From Paludibacteraceae bacterium (GTDB taxonomy: Bacteria; Bacteroidota; Bacteroidia; Bacteroidales; Paludibacteraceae): a stretch of DNA of 64,000 nucleotides. This document shows, in pieces, positions 7,701-16,127 of the stretch (within the stretch, counting starts at the first letter, position 1; every line of letters starts with the position of its first letter). The notes under the pieces were generated by a model. It saw only the letters and a program-made list of their open reading frames with translations. It did no database searches and was not told the DNA's origin. The stretch is taken from NCBI GenBank assembly GCA_017517845.1, contig JAFWXW010000006.1, positions 1 through 64,000 of the forward strand, in the 5' to 3' direction. The position numbers and the translations under genes are program-made.

Positions 7701-10304
7701 TTCTACCTTCAAGGAATAGGTAAAAGTACAGATTGGTGCCAATGCTTCAAATACAACAACTTCTGGAGTGCTTATGATAAAATAAATATAAAAACTTCTT
7801 CTGCTTTTGAGGTAGGAAAATTCTGTGTAAATGCAAATGAGACTTATAATGCATTCATTAATGTTCCATCACAAGTATGTAATACAGACCCTAAAAGACC
7901 TGGAGCTTTAGTAGTGAAAGGAGAAGGTCTAAATATAGGCACTGTAATATCAGAAGATGAGGATGTGTCAGAACAAGGCGCACACCTATTATTCAATGAT
8001 AGATTAAATCCAGACAACGGAGTAAACTCTATTCGTCCTCAAATGGCAGTAGACAATAGCAATGAGTCGTTGGTGTCATACGATAAAATCTATAAAGAAC
8101 CAGGTACTATAAACCTATATACATCGCCTATTGTAGGTTCTCAATCTACAGATGTGCATATTAGTTCTCTAAAATTAGTAAAAAACAGTAATGTAAATCT
8201 AAGATTGGTAGATGCAGAAAGAAATCTATATCCTAATGAACAGAAGCTTTTTGCTCTCACAGATAAAAGTGGCAAAAATACTATAGATACTTCAGGTAAA
8301 AATACATCTTATTATTTTACTACAGATGCAAATGGAACATTAGATGATGAACCTATTTACATAACCTTTGTTCGTCCAGAAGGTTTTGAAGATATTGAAG
8401 ATGAAACTACTTATGAGGTATTCTTAGAAATAGTTCCAGAAAAAGATGATCAATTAGTATTACTTATCCCTATCCGAGGACATTATCAACCAAAAATAAC
8501 AAAAATAGGTGGAGCATGGACTGTAGGTGCATTCCAACAACGTCAAGAAATGCCTGTAAATACCATTATTTGGCATGGTTCTGAATCTACCGAGTGGGAC
8601 AATCGCAACAACTGGTACAAAGAAGATGGCACATTGGTTACTTGCCTTGATGCTCTAACAGAAGACTTAACTGTAATTATTCCGAATAAAGATTCTGAAA
8701 AATATGTTACACCACCAGAAGGTATTACCCAATATCCCCAATTACCAGAGATTTCTAACGACACCAATTTTAAAGGTCGTGGAGAGACATGGAAAGGCGA
8801 ACAAGTAAATGCAGGAGATAATGCAACAGCTACAGAGGTTGCACATAAAATATTTATGGAATATGGTGCTGCACTAGTAGGTGTAGAACAATTAGGTGCT
8901 AATCGTTACAGTGAAGCCGAAGTAGAATTTACAGCTCGCAGAAAAGATTGGTTATTGGTAGGTAGCGTAGTGAAACCATGGGAACTAGATGAAGAAGGAA
9001 ATCAAGTTTTTAATAACGGAGAACCAAAAACTAGAGATTTCAAGTCAGGAGACTATTATCTAAATCATTTACCACACGTATATATGCATGAGGCAAGAAT
9101 TGATACTGAGTCTGGTGATGTAGTGGTAAATTGGAATGAAACTTTTGCACCTTTAGATGTTGTAGTGGACCCACAAAAGGTATTTGCAGTACGTTTGCCA
9201 AACCAATATGGTCCTAAAAAATTCCCTGCATCTGTATATAACAAAAGGACAGGAACAAACTATGATGGAGACAAACCTCATACATATAGTTATAAAGGAC
9301 GTTTCTATAATGAAAGTAAACTACCATATTATGAAAAATTAACTCCAGGGAAACCTGTTCTTTTAACAAACACATATCCTGCAAATATTGATGCAGATGA
9401 GTTGGCAGGTAAAGGTGTTGCAGAAGGAACATTCTTGATATACGATTATGACCAAGAGTCTTTTGTGCCAGTTGGTGGAACAGATGCAGTTATACTATCT
9501 CAACATGGTTTTGTCTTTACCCCTGCTAACGAGCAATTACAAATAGATAAAGAATATTTCCTAAATAATGAGACTGGTCACAGAAGTTTGACAGATGATA
9601 TTCTTTCATTAAGATTGAGGGTTAAGAATGAAAAAGCCTCAGTGTCTAGTGAGGTCTACATTAGTTATGATGAACTTAAGGAAGACAAGGTAGATTATGC
9701 TGTAGATGCACCTAAGGTATTTAATGGTATGGTGCCAGCTCTTCCAGATGTCTATGTAATGCGTTATGATAAAAATTGGGCTGGACTTTCTCTACCTGAT
9801 ATTACCAAACCAATTCCACTAGGTGTTAGAGTGTCTGCTGCAAATCAAGTATTTAAGTTTACTTTAGTGGATTCAAATCTACCATTTGATATTATATTAG
9901 AAGATAGACAAGATGAAAAAACTTATAACCTATCTGCAGGTGAAACTTGCGAGGTAAGTGATTTGGTAGTAGGTAAATGTGAAGGTCGTTTTTATTTGAA
10001 TTTAAGCGAAAGAACTATAGAAGAACTTCCAGAAGGTGGTGAAGATGTTACCACAGAAGTACAAGAGTCAGACATTGAAAATTCAGAAATAGACATCTAT
10101 ACAGAAGGCAATAAGATTGTTGTTTCTTCTACATCAGATGTAGAACTTCAAACCATTATGATTTCGGATATTTCTGGTCGTCATCAAGTTTATAATGTAA
10201 GTGGTAGATACGTAACTATAAACCTACCAGTAAGTACAGGAGTTTACACCATATATGCAATAGGTGATAAGGCTTCTAGAATAGAAAAACTCAAACTAAA
10301 CTAA
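4704..10304 (+). CDS. Giant T9SS-exported beta-helix surface protein
   Basis: This protein has about 1,866 residues. I chose the ATG at 4704 because a strong Shine-Dalgarno-like GAGGAGGG lies just upstream and the start gives a clean signal peptide (ILRVLAVFFFCLITF); in-frame ATGs at 4671 and 4686 are alternatives. Residues about 260-480 hold two repeats of one beta-rich module (YVLMGIGGDW; YYLMGVDTDG). Residues about 700-950 have right-handed beta-helix character (NIVLDNLDII, NITLKNCYV, HVENNEF, LIMNNVFW, GVYYNTFF). The last 70 or so residues match a T9SS type A C-terminal sorting domain (ISDISGRHQVYNVSG, then STGVYTIYAIGD). It is therefore a predicted client of the T9SS encoded at 43-57 kb. 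Substrate and role (adhesin, glycan binding) are unknown. Confidence 0.85.
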   Translation: MKTMMINKILRVLAVFFFCLITFTAGAANITEGTVIYLDVTDFPKVKQQIATGDKLQLMIGRSDYSACYLMSQVAGVDNLYEVTMPKWENFDQIAFITASSVWGGENGAGAKPATRCKWGTSNTGYIDISSDISGDATFACVSEKLTSVRYVAGNGSENNPWCDGQSWNTVGSMFEVPGSITFKSVPAGTYEFKITNGTWNNAIGSDALDKENSTKNDCRFKDLGGDGNAKFTITELADITIGFKDSKITVTASFATPMSYSYVLMGIGGDWDNGVPLEVNPKNDNELMLLNQPIDNKNDAVKIVKLDICGNKVEYEADVDDSPCFAKVSRDDKNNIKLPDGVYDFYYRDGEIYITPSASNVKYYLMGVDTDGNGETSDNWEADSNYELTPNPEPGKENELVLLGATIPAANSVKIVKKTPCGDEFYADVKLSSPVPYSGGGTGDYAPNIVLEAGTYDFYFNKESSKIYIGGTLDNAKVVHLDPKAEDGSDWESDGAKMAVHYRNSDTDNGWVTAEKCNTYYFAQIPEGYTEYFWVRMNPNRTENRWNSDGEEEGTKPVWNQSSGIKYDAQKTLTIMKDMEWDCYQTVYSGICGENFDNLNCTFPEAEDDTVFVHINQFVESDPCNYIFRSFEQAFAVLKTNTDICTSSTTTLGGLKEDVIDFTKHVVMLVHFGPAYYRGTEKVGMSGGHVGNAPVIFFRNINQNSDKQLVVRTADPKGNRAVLVHPVIRRSRNIVLDNLDIISDKNLRDNALDIDTGKGDETLEYTDGNDRNFNIVPLPVVPSNITLKNCYVESYGRNGIHIVGIKGLHVENNEFYTKYDFTGSQSEDEKLDVVDWGGTIKFINCTDVKFLRNNSEGTLATSFFIQGCQRMLIMNNVFWNENKVEVPGLSGTGRTVANVRLVNYVDDPNIAKAVDFPVKNIGVYYNTFFIRSNDSESAKDSYVTFDFFRLGGLKQPVRENNAGNKYYDPETIRFQYNNCYSYDADIKGNNDDENTTTTFYLQGIGKSTDWCQCFKYNNFWSAYDKINIKTSSAFEVGKFCVNANETYNAFINVPSQVCNTDPKRPGALVVKGEGLNIGTVISEDEDVSEQGAHLLFNDRLNPDNGVNSIRPQMAVDNSNESLVSYDKIYKEPGTINLYTSPIVGSQSTDVHISSLKLVKNSNVNLRLVDAERNLYPNEQKLFALTDKSGKNTIDTSGKNTSYYFTTDANGTLDDEPIYITFVRPEGFEDIEDETTYEVFLEIVPEKDDQLVLLIPIRGHYQPKITKIGGAWTVGAFQQRQEMPVNTIIWHGSESTEWDNRNNWYKEDGTLVTCLDALTEDLTVIIPNKDSEKYVTPPEGITQYPQLPEISNDTNFKGRGETWKGEQVNAGDNATATEVAHKIFMEYGAALVGVEQLGANRYSEAEVEFTARRKDWLLVGSVVKPWELDEEGNQVFNNGEPKTRDFKSGDYYLNHLPHVYMHEARIDTESGDVVVNWNETFAPLDVVVDPQKVFAVRLPNQYGPKKFPASVYNKRTGTNYDGDKPHTYSYKGRFYNESKLPYYEKLTPGKPVLLTNTYPANIDADELAGKGVAEGTFLIYDYDQESFVPVGGTDAVILSQHGFVFTPANEQLQIDKEYFLNNETGHRSLTDDILSLRLRVKNEKASVSSEVYISYDELKEDKVDYAVDAPKVFNGMVPALPDVYVMRYDKNWAGLSLPDITKPIPLGVRVSAANQVFKFTLVDSNLPFDIILEDRQDEKTYNLSAGETCEVSDLVVGKCEGRFYLNLSERTIEELPEGGEDVTTEVQESDIENSEIDIYTEGNKIVVSSTSDVELQTIMISDISGRHQVYNVSGRYVTINLPVSTGVYTIYAIGDKASRIEKLKLN

Positions 10305-10317
10305 TATCAACAAAAAA

Positions 10318-10347
10318 GTCGTCAACTTAAAATTGACGACTTTTTTT
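10318..10347. terminator. Bidirectional terminator between convergent genes
   Basis: GTCGTCAA (10318-10325) pairs with TTGACGAC (10333-10340). There are seven Ts after it and a run of As before it, so it can end both the giant surface protein transcript (plus) and the kinase/nucleotidyltransferase operon (minus). Confidence 0.85.
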
Positions 10348-10365
10348 AACTCCTAACTCCTAATT
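10346..10365. repeat. TTAGGAG heptamer repeat, short copy
   Basis: About two and a half units of the 7-base repeat (minus-strand reading TTAGGAG) directly after the terminator and before the 62-bp palindromic repeat. Confidence 0.6.
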
Positions 10366-10385
10366 ATTCGGGCTACGCCCTCATG

Positions 10386-10447
10386 ATTTTGCTCTCGCTC
10401 GGCATAGTTCAAACAAGTTTGACTCTGCTCTCACTTACTCGCAAAAT
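10386..10447. repeat. 62-bp interspersed palindromic repeat, copy A
   Basis: The element is bounded by ATTTTGC (10386-10392) and GCAAAAT (10441-10447). Its 62 bases match the reverse complement of 25374-25435 with only five differences, four of which are compensatory changes in the arms. A central hairpin CAAAC-AA-GTTTG is present. The repeat overlaps the 3' end of the nucleotidyltransferase gene and provides its last two codons and stop codon. Confidence 0.75.
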
Positions 10448-11160
10448 TCTTCCGCTTTCTCCAATGAATCAAGTTTTCCTACATCTAGTAGTTGTAGGTT
10501 CGTTTGGGTGTATGCCTTGATTTTTTCCTCTTTGCAAGTGTTGAGGTAGAAATCTATAATGGAGAATTTCTCTGGATATGCACCAAAGTATTTGAATAGG
10601 CGAGGAGTAAAAATATGAATACCACTAAATGCAAATTCTTCTAGGGTTGCTATATCAATGCTCTCGTATGGTGTTTTCACCTCTCCTGTGGTTTTGTTTG
10701 TCCAAGCGGTAAGGTTACCATCTGAACTAAAAAGCAGTGCACGAGTGCTATTTCTTTTGCTCACAAGAAGTGTCGCAGCAGAATTAGACTCTGTGTGCGC
10801 ATTAATAAGTGCCTTTATATCTACATTAGACAAAATATCTACATTGTGAATAAGGAATGGTTCATCGCCAAGTAAATCTACAGCATGTTTTATAGCACCG
10901 CCAGTTTCTAGTAGCATTTGTCTCTCATCAGAGAAAACAATTTCTATCCCAAAATTGTTATTCTCTTTTACATATTCAATAATCATTTCACCGAAGTGGT
11001 GAATGTTTATCACTATTTTTTTGATGCCAGCACTTTTAAGCTTTTCTATTACATGATACAATAGAGGTTTTCCGCCTACAGGCACAAGTGCTTTGGGCAT
11101 GGTGTCTGTAAGTGGTTTAAGTCTAGTGCCAAGTCCTGCGGCAAATATAAATGCATTCAC
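10435..11160 (-). CDS. Sugar-1-phosphate nucleotidyltransferase, MurU-like
   Basis: This 241-residue cytoplasmic enzyme has the nucleotidyltransferase signature at its N-terminus (FAAGLGTRLKPLT, then MPKALVPVGGKPL) and an acidic metal site (HNVDIL). It should transfer a nucleotide to a sugar 1-phosphate. Because it is translationally coupled to an AmgK-like kinase (GTG start overlapping the kinase stop as GTGA), I infer the MurU role: UDP-activation of N-acetylmuramate 1-phosphate in cell-wall recycling. A mannose- or glucose-1-phosphate specificity cannot be excluded. Its stop codon and last codons lie inside the 62-bp repeat. Confidence 0.75.
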   Translation of the reverse strand: MNAFIFAAGLGTRLKPLTDTMPKALVPVGGKPLLYHVIEKLKSAGIKKIVINIHHFGEMIIEYVKENNNFGIEIVFSDERQMLLETGGAIKHAVDLLGDEPFLIHNVDILSNVDIKALINAHTESNSAATLLVSKRNSTRALLFSSDGNLTAWTNKTTGEVKTPYESIDIATLEEFAFSGIHIFTPRLFKYFGAYPEKFSIIDFYLNTCKEEKIKAYTQTNLQLLDVGKLDSLEKAEEFCE

Positions 11161-12644
11161 TTTATTATTCTTTTTATCTTTTGTTCACGATGATTAAGGC
11201 GTATTTGCACGCCAAATTTTTCAGAAAGGTGTAGTGCTAGGTGTTCTGCTCCATAAACAGATCTATGTTGCCCACCTGTGCAACCAAAACTAAACTGTAA
11301 GTGAGTAAATCCTCTTTCCAAATAGCGAGCCACAGATGCATCTGCTAGTGCATACACACTTTTCATAAATTCCACCATTTCGCCATCTTCTTCTAGGAAG
11401 TCTATTACACCTTTGTCTAGCCCTGTAAGTTGTTTGTATTCCTTGTATCTGCCAGGATTATGTACGGCACGGCAATCGAACACAAAGCCACCTCCATTGC
11501 CAGAATAGTCTGCAGGAATACCTTTTTTGTAAGAGAAACTATAAATATCTACACATAGTTTATTGTGGTCTATTTCTTCTGCAGTATTGTCTGTATGGTA
11601 TTCTATTAGTTCATAAAGTATAGAAATAAGGTAGTCTATACCTGTAAACTTATATTCATTTAAAAGGTTCTTTAAATTTTTAATAGCATACGGAATACTG
11701 CTTATAAAATGTGCTTTGCCCTCTATCAGCCCTCTGTAACCATAAGCACCAAGCACCTGCAGGTTTCTAAACAGAGCATAAAGCATAAGTTTCTCCCTGA
11801 AATCTTTTTCATCTACCTCTGTATATGCTTTTAGATTATCTAGATAAGTGCAGATTAAATCCTCTCTTATCTGTCTAGGAATATTGGCTTTGGCTTGAAA
11901 AATAAAAGAAACCAAATCATAATAAATAGGTCCTTTTCTACCTCCCTGAAAGTCTATGAAATATGGCTCTCCATCTTTAATCATAATATTTCTAGATTGA
12001 AAATCTCTGTATAGGAAGGTTTGAGTGCTATCGCACAATAGTATTTTAACCAAATGGTCAAAACAGTCTTCTAGCAATGCTTCGTCAAATTCTATTGTGC
12101 TTAACTTCAAAAAATTATATTTAAAATAATTCAAGTCCCAACGAATGCCTCTTTCGTCAAATTCTGCTTGTGGATAACAAATAGAGAAGTCCAATTTTTT
12201 GCCAACCTCAAATTGTATTCTTGGTAGTATGGCAATGGTTTTATGCAATAAACTTACACATTCTTCGTCAAAGCCGTTGGCTATATGATCAAAGAATAGA
12301 GACTCATCGCCCAAGTCGTCTGTGAGGTAACAATGAAAATCTTCTGAAACAGCCAATACTTTTGGAGCAGGAATTCTACATTCATTAAATATTCTACAGA
12401 TTTCTATAAATGCTTTATTTTCTTTTACTTGACTGCCGTACACACCGATGACACTTTCGGTCATCTTCACTTCGGGCACGTTATTCCCTTCGGTCATCAA
12501 TACGTCGACAGGCTCAGTGACCGAAGTGCCCGAAGTACTAGACATTCTATAGTAAATACGGTTGGACCCAGAACCAGCAATGCACTGCAAGGAATCTGCA
12601 GTGCATTCTGTATATTGTTTATAAAGCTCTAAAAGTGGAGTCAT
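11157..12644 (-). CDS. AmgK-like sugar kinase fused to RapZ C-terminal domain
   Basis: This 495-residue protein has two parts. Residues 1 to about 340 are an aminoglycoside-phosphotransferase-type kinase: a nucleotide-binding start (GSGSNRIYYR), the catalytic loop (YRDFQSRNIMI) and the metal site (FIDFQGGRKGP). Residues about 365-495 match the C-terminal domain of RapZ (SFSYKKGIP, VFDCRAVHNPGRY, FSFGCTGGQHRSV). In Pseudomonas, AmgK phosphorylates N-acetylmuramate and works with MurU; the coupled nucleotidyltransferase here supports the same pathway. The RapZ C-terminal domain is known in enterobacteria to sense glucosamine 6-phosphate, so the fusion may link recycling to amino-sugar levels (inference). 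Residues about 36-64 are an extra loop encoded by a palindromic repeat. Confidence 0.8.
   Translation of the reverse strand: MTPLLELYKQYTECTADSLQCIAGSGSNRIYYRMSSTSGTSVTEPVDVLMTEGNNVPEVKMTESVIGVYGSQVKENKAFIEICRIFNECRIPAPKVLAVSEDFHCYLTDDLGDESLFFDHIANGFDEECVSLLHKTIAILPRIQFEVGKKLDFSICYPQAEFDERGIRWDLNYFKYNFLKLSTIEFDEALLEDCFDHLVKILLCDSTQTFLYRDFQSRNIMIKDGEPYFIDFQGGRKGPIYYDLVSFIFQAKANIPRQIREDLICTYLDNLKAYTEVDEKDFREKLMLYALFRNLQVLGAYGYRGLIEGKAHFISSIPYAIKNLKNLLNEYKFTGIDYLISILYELIEYHTDNTAEEIDHNKLCVDIYSFSYKKGIPADYSGNGGGFVFDCRAVHNPGRYKEYKQLTGLDKGVIDFLEEDGEMVEFMKSVYALADASVARYLERGFTHLQFSFGCTGGQHRSVYGAEHLALHLSEKFGVQIRLNHREQKIKRIIK
12469..12536. repeat. Palindromic repeat inserted in frame in the kinase gene
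   Basis: Nested arms are visible: ACTTCGGGCAC (12469-12479) with GTGCCCGAAGT (12526-12536), and CTTCGGTCA (12488-12496) with TGACCGAAG (12518-12526). The 20 bases at 12481-12500 (TTATTCCCTTCGGTCATCAA) recur exactly in the intergenic repeat region at 21771-21790. The insertion keeps the reading frame and adds roughly residues 36-64 of the kinase. Confidence 0.75.
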
Positions 12645-12647
12645 AAA

Positions 12648-13436
12648 CTATTTTTTATTATGTTTAAATTCAGAGATATTTTTTTTCTTTTTGTTTAAAT
12701 CACCTTTTGTTTCGTTTATTTTTACTTTCAAAGAGTTTAAATCATTTGTTAAGTCATTAAATTCTTTTTGTAAATCAAGTGCTTGTTTTTGTTCTTTTGC
12801 TATTTTTTTAGAATCTACATTAAGGTCATTTTCATTAACCACAGTTTTGGTAGCATCCAATTTATGTTGTTTGTCTTCTACTTTTTTTATTTTAGATTCT
12901 AATTTATCACGTTGAGATTCCAATTTAGAAAGTTCTTTTTCTATATCCTTTAGTTCTTCTTCGTGAGTTAGTAATGTTTGTTCGTGAATGTATTCATAAA
13001 CCACTCTATCTACACCTATAAGCCATTTATATGCTTTTGCTGTGGTAATAGTGTCTTTGTATGGGTCTATGAAGTTGTCATAACCTTGAGAGATGATAAG
13101 GTTTACATTACCTACTTCTTTATTTCCTGTAATAGAAACATAGATGTCGCATGTTTTGTCCCATAGGTGAGTATATTGTACTTCTTTGAAAGCATAGAAA
13201 TTATTTTTTCCTTTACTACCTTTGATGCCTTCTGTTTTTAGTCTTTCGTGAAGAGCAGTTTTAATATCTTCTGCAGGGTAAGGAAGAGTGATAGTATATA
13301 GGTTTACCAATTCTTTGTCTTTACCTAATGCAGTTTTAATCTCTGGTGTTGCTCCAGAAAGAGATTTTTCTAAACCTTGAGCAAATAATCCTACTGATGC
13401 AATTAATGCAATACTTACTAATAATAATTTTTTCAT
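12648..13436 (-). CDS. Secreted coiled-coil protein of unknown function
   Basis: This 262-residue protein begins with a signal peptide (MKKLLLVSIALIASVGLFAQ). Residues about 25-160 form a globular domain of unrecognised family. Residues about 160-255 are a long lysine- and glutamate-rich coiled coil (LSKLESQRDKLESKIKKVED), ending in a very basic tail. It is probably periplasmic. It lies three bases upstream of the kinase-RapZ gene on the same strand, so it may be part of that operon, which would fit an envelope role; there is no direct evidence for function. Confidence 0.7.
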   Translation of the reverse strand: MKKLLLVSIALIASVGLFAQGLEKSLSGATPEIKTALGKDKELVNLYTITLPYPAEDIKTALHERLKTEGIKGSKGKNNFYAFKEVQYTHLWDKTCDIYVSITGNKEVGNVNLIISQGYDNFIDPYKDTITTAKAYKWLIGVDRVVYEYIHEQTLLTHEEELKDIEKELSKLESQRDKLESKIKKVEDKQHKLDATKTVVNENDLNVDSKKIAKEQKQALDLQKEFNDLTNDLNSLKVKINETKGDLNKKKKNISEFKHNKK

Positions 13437-13458
13437 CTTGTTTAATGTTTTACGAGTA

Positions 13459-13480
13459 GGGACAAAGCACGCTTTGTCCC
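13459..13480. repeat. Perfect palindrome GGGACAAAGC-AC-GCTTTGTCCC
   Basis: Two perfect 10-bp arms (13459-13468 and 13471-13480) are separated by two bases, in the short leader upstream of the coiled-coil protein gene. It could be a leader hairpin, an operator or a REP-type repeat. No second copy is present in this window. Confidence 0.6.
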
Positions 13481-13540
13481 CAACAAATATTTAACCGATT
13501 ACAAAGTTAAACATTTTGATTGAAATTTATATCTGTAAAC

Positions 13541-15973
13541 TTAAAAATCTGTCATCATATCTCCTCCCATGCTATCCATACCTACAGATGCGTCCATATT
13601 TGGTTGACTATTTCTGTTAGGACGTTTGCCTCCCATATTTCCAAAATTGTAAGATAGGGTAAGTCTGTAACTTCTTCCAGATGAGAGATTCCCGCTTTCT
13701 TCATGGAAGTTTTCACCCCATGTTTCCCTACTACTCTTGGAACGTGAATTAAGTACATCTCTAACAGTAAAAGTTAAATTTAGTGCTTTTTCTAGGAAAC
13801 TAGCCTTTAAACCTAAATCCATTCCATATCTATGACCCATAGAGCCTTGTGCTATTAATCTAGGAGAATTATAATATCCTGTAACTTGTGCAGATAGATT
13901 GCTTATAATCTTTACGTTAGCATTAATTCTGGCATTCCATGAGAATGTTTCTGTTTTGGATATATTATAGTCTGCATTTTCACCCAATTGATAATAATAT
14001 GCAGTGGCAGTGGTGGTTAAATCTAGATAATTGTTGAATAATCTGTTTTTGGCAGTAATGTCTATACCTGCACTTTGAGAGTGGTTTATATTATCCCAAG
14101 TGCTTTCCATTACACCATTGTCATTAAGTTTTTGTACTCTCTGGATTACATTTTCTGTGTATGAATAAAATGCTCCCACAGAAAGCGTGTGCATATCCCA
14201 TGTTTTAAGATAGTTAAATTCCAAGTTGTTAGAATATTCTGGGTCTATTAATGGGTTACCATAACTTATGTTGGTAGGGTCTGTTCTATCCACATGATTA
14301 TTAATAATCCAACCACGAGGTCTATTTATACGGCGAGTATAGTTAAGTTGAAGTTCGTTATCCTTTGGAAGTTGAAAAGATAGATATGCAGAAGGGAATA
14401 GTTGGAAGTAATCTCTTTTAACTTCATTTGCAGAAGTAAGAGTTTCTTCTGCCCTTAGTCCTACTTGCAGACCAAACCAATCCCATTTATTACCATAACT
14501 AGCGTATGCAGCATAAATTTGTTCGGTATAATCAAATGGATTGTATTGTTCCATATCTTCCACCATATTTTCGTCGAAACTACGGTCAATACTATTACTT
14601 GTTTTATATTCTGCTTTTAAACCTACTTCTAGTTTAGAATCTTTATTAAACTTCTTATAATAGTCTGCTTGTAATGAGAAGTTGTTATCATTACTTTTTG
14701 ATGTTTGGTAATCTTTGTTTTCTGTGATTTTGTTATCTATCTGGCTCCAGTTGTGATAATCACTTTTATTGTCTCTTATTGCACCAAAATAGTTGAAACT
14801 AGCAGAGAACTCTTCATTGTCTTTGTTGAAGATATGTTTATAATCAACAGCGGCATTGTAGAAACTCATAAGGCCCTCATTGCCAGTGGTTCTAATTCTG
14901 TATTGAGTGGTGTCAAGGTCTTGGTTTAATTGATAATAAAGTATCTTATTACTTGATTGATTTGCACCAACCATACCCATGCCGCTAATGCCAAAGTCAT
15001 TTTTTTCATCTATATGATAGGTGAAACCTGCTCTAAGGAAACCATTGGTATGGTTATTATTTCTGGTATTATATTGATTTAAATATGTGGTGTCTTGTGA
15101 AGCTGAAAATGAAGTTCTGTTGTTATAGCTTTCATTGTTTCTTAAGTTGTGTCTTGCAGAAGCATTTAGGAATACGTCCCATTTAGGGTCGCTATATGTG
15201 AAATTTAGACCTAAATTACCTCCTGGATAAGGATTCCCTTCTCTGTAATTGCCACCCAAAGATACACTGCCAAAGTAACCTCCTTTTCTGTTTTCTTTTA
15301 GAACTAGGTTTATAATACCCACAGAACCTTCTGGATTATATTTGGCAGATGGATTAGTAATAAGTTCTACCTTTTCTATAGTTTCAGCAGGTAACATTTC
15401 TAGAATTTGTCCTCTATCAGAACCAGAAAGTCCAGATGGTTTACCATTAATCCAGATTTCGACAGATGAGTTATTTCTAAGTGAAACATTGCCTTCTGTA
15501 TCCACTTCTACAGATGGAATATTTTCTAGTAGTTCTGAGGCAGATGCTCCGTCTGCTACTATGGTTTGTTCCACATTAAATACCTTTTTATCTATCTCTA
15601 GACTCATTCCAGATTTCTGACCAACCACTTGAATTTCTTCCATTCGCTTAACTTCTTCTTTAAGCACAATGCGTCCCATTTTTATTTCTTTTTCTTCTCC
15701 TGTTGCAAATCTCTTCTCGAAACTTTTGTACCCTATAAAAGAAGCTTTAAGCAGATATGTCCCTGCTGGAATGTCTATGTTAAATTCTCCGTCTATATCA
15801 GAAAATCCACCTGTGATAATTTTATTTCCACTATTGTCATAAATAGTGATATCTACATACTCAAAAGGTTTAAGATTGTTACCGTCTATCACTTTCCCGG
15901 TAACCAAAAAGTTTTGGGCGTAGCCTACCAAGCCCCCCAAAAACATGACTAAAGTAAAAATTAAGCGTTTCAT
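13541..15973 (-). CDS. TonB-dependent receptor family outer-membrane protein
   Basis: This 810-residue protein has a signal peptide (MKRLIFTLVMFLGGLVGYAQ), then a carboxypeptidase-regulatory-like beta sandwich (about residues 23-105; VTGKVIDGNNLKPFEYVDI), then a TonB plug domain (about 120-225; ASELLENIPSVEVD ... VELITNPSAKYNPEG), then a large beta-barrel of the OMP_b-brl_3 type. The C-terminus is extended and rich in Gly, Met and Asp. No SusD partner is adjacent, so it is not a classical polysaccharide-utilisation pair; the ligand is unknown. Energy would come from a TonB system such as the protein at 54936. Confidence 0.85.
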   Translation of the reverse strand: MKRLIFTLVMFLGGLVGYAQNFLVTGKVIDGNNLKPFEYVDITIYDNSGNKIITGGFSDIDGEFNIDIPAGTYLLKASFIGYKSFEKRFATGEEKEIKMGRIVLKEEVKRMEEIQVVGQKSGMSLEIDKKVFNVEQTIVADGASASELLENIPSVEVDTEGNVSLRNNSSVEIWINGKPSGLSGSDRGQILEMLPAETIEKVELITNPSAKYNPEGSVGIINLVLKENRKGGYFGSVSLGGNYREGNPYPGGNLGLNFTYSDPKWDVFLNASARHNLRNNESYNNRTSFSASQDTTYLNQYNTRNNNHTNGFLRAGFTYHIDEKNDFGISGMGMVGANQSSNKILYYQLNQDLDTTQYRIRTTGNEGLMSFYNAAVDYKHIFNKDNEEFSASFNYFGAIRDNKSDYHNWSQIDNKITENKDYQTSKSNDNNFSLQADYYKKFNKDSKLEVGLKAEYKTSNSIDRSFDENMVEDMEQYNPFDYTEQIYAAYASYGNKWDWFGLQVGLRAEETLTSANEVKRDYFQLFPSAYLSFQLPKDNELQLNYTRRINRPRGWIINNHVDRTDPTNISYGNPLIDPEYSNNLEFNYLKTWDMHTLSVGAFYSYTENVIQRVQKLNDNGVMESTWDNINHSQSAGIDITAKNRLFNNYLDLTTTATAYYYQLGENADYNISKTETFSWNARINANVKIISNLSAQVTGYYNSPRLIAQGSMGHRYGMDLGLKASFLEKALNLTFTVRDVLNSRSKSSRETWGENFHEESGNLSSGRSYRLTLSYNFGNMGGKRPNRNSQPNMDASVGMDSMGGDMMTDF

Positions 15974-16063
15974 AACGCAAATATAGACGAAGCGTAAAAT
16001 AGAAAGTTTAATAAGAAAAAATATTTAACATATTTTAAATTATTAGTTAGTATTACAAAAAAA

Positions 16064-16094
16064 GTTAGGAGTTAGGAGTTAGGAGTTAGGAGTT
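16064..16094. repeat. TTAGGAG heptamer repeat, four units
   Basis: Four exact GTTAGGA units plus GTT lie between the divergent TonB-receptor and typA genes, immediately upstream of the typA -7 box and covering the expected -33 position. Confidence 0.8.
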
Positions 16095-16099
16095 TTTTG

Positions 16100-16107
16100 T
16101 ATTTTTG
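16100..16107 (+). promoter_or_regulatory. typA -7 element inside a small dyad
   Basis: TATTTTTG matches TAnnTTTG. It lies in the perfect dyad GTATTTTTG-CA-CAAAAATAC (16099-16118). No TTTG -33 box is found at the usual distance; that position is taken by the heptamer repeat. Confidence 0.5.
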
Positions 16108-16127
16108 CACAAAAATACAAAAAAGAC

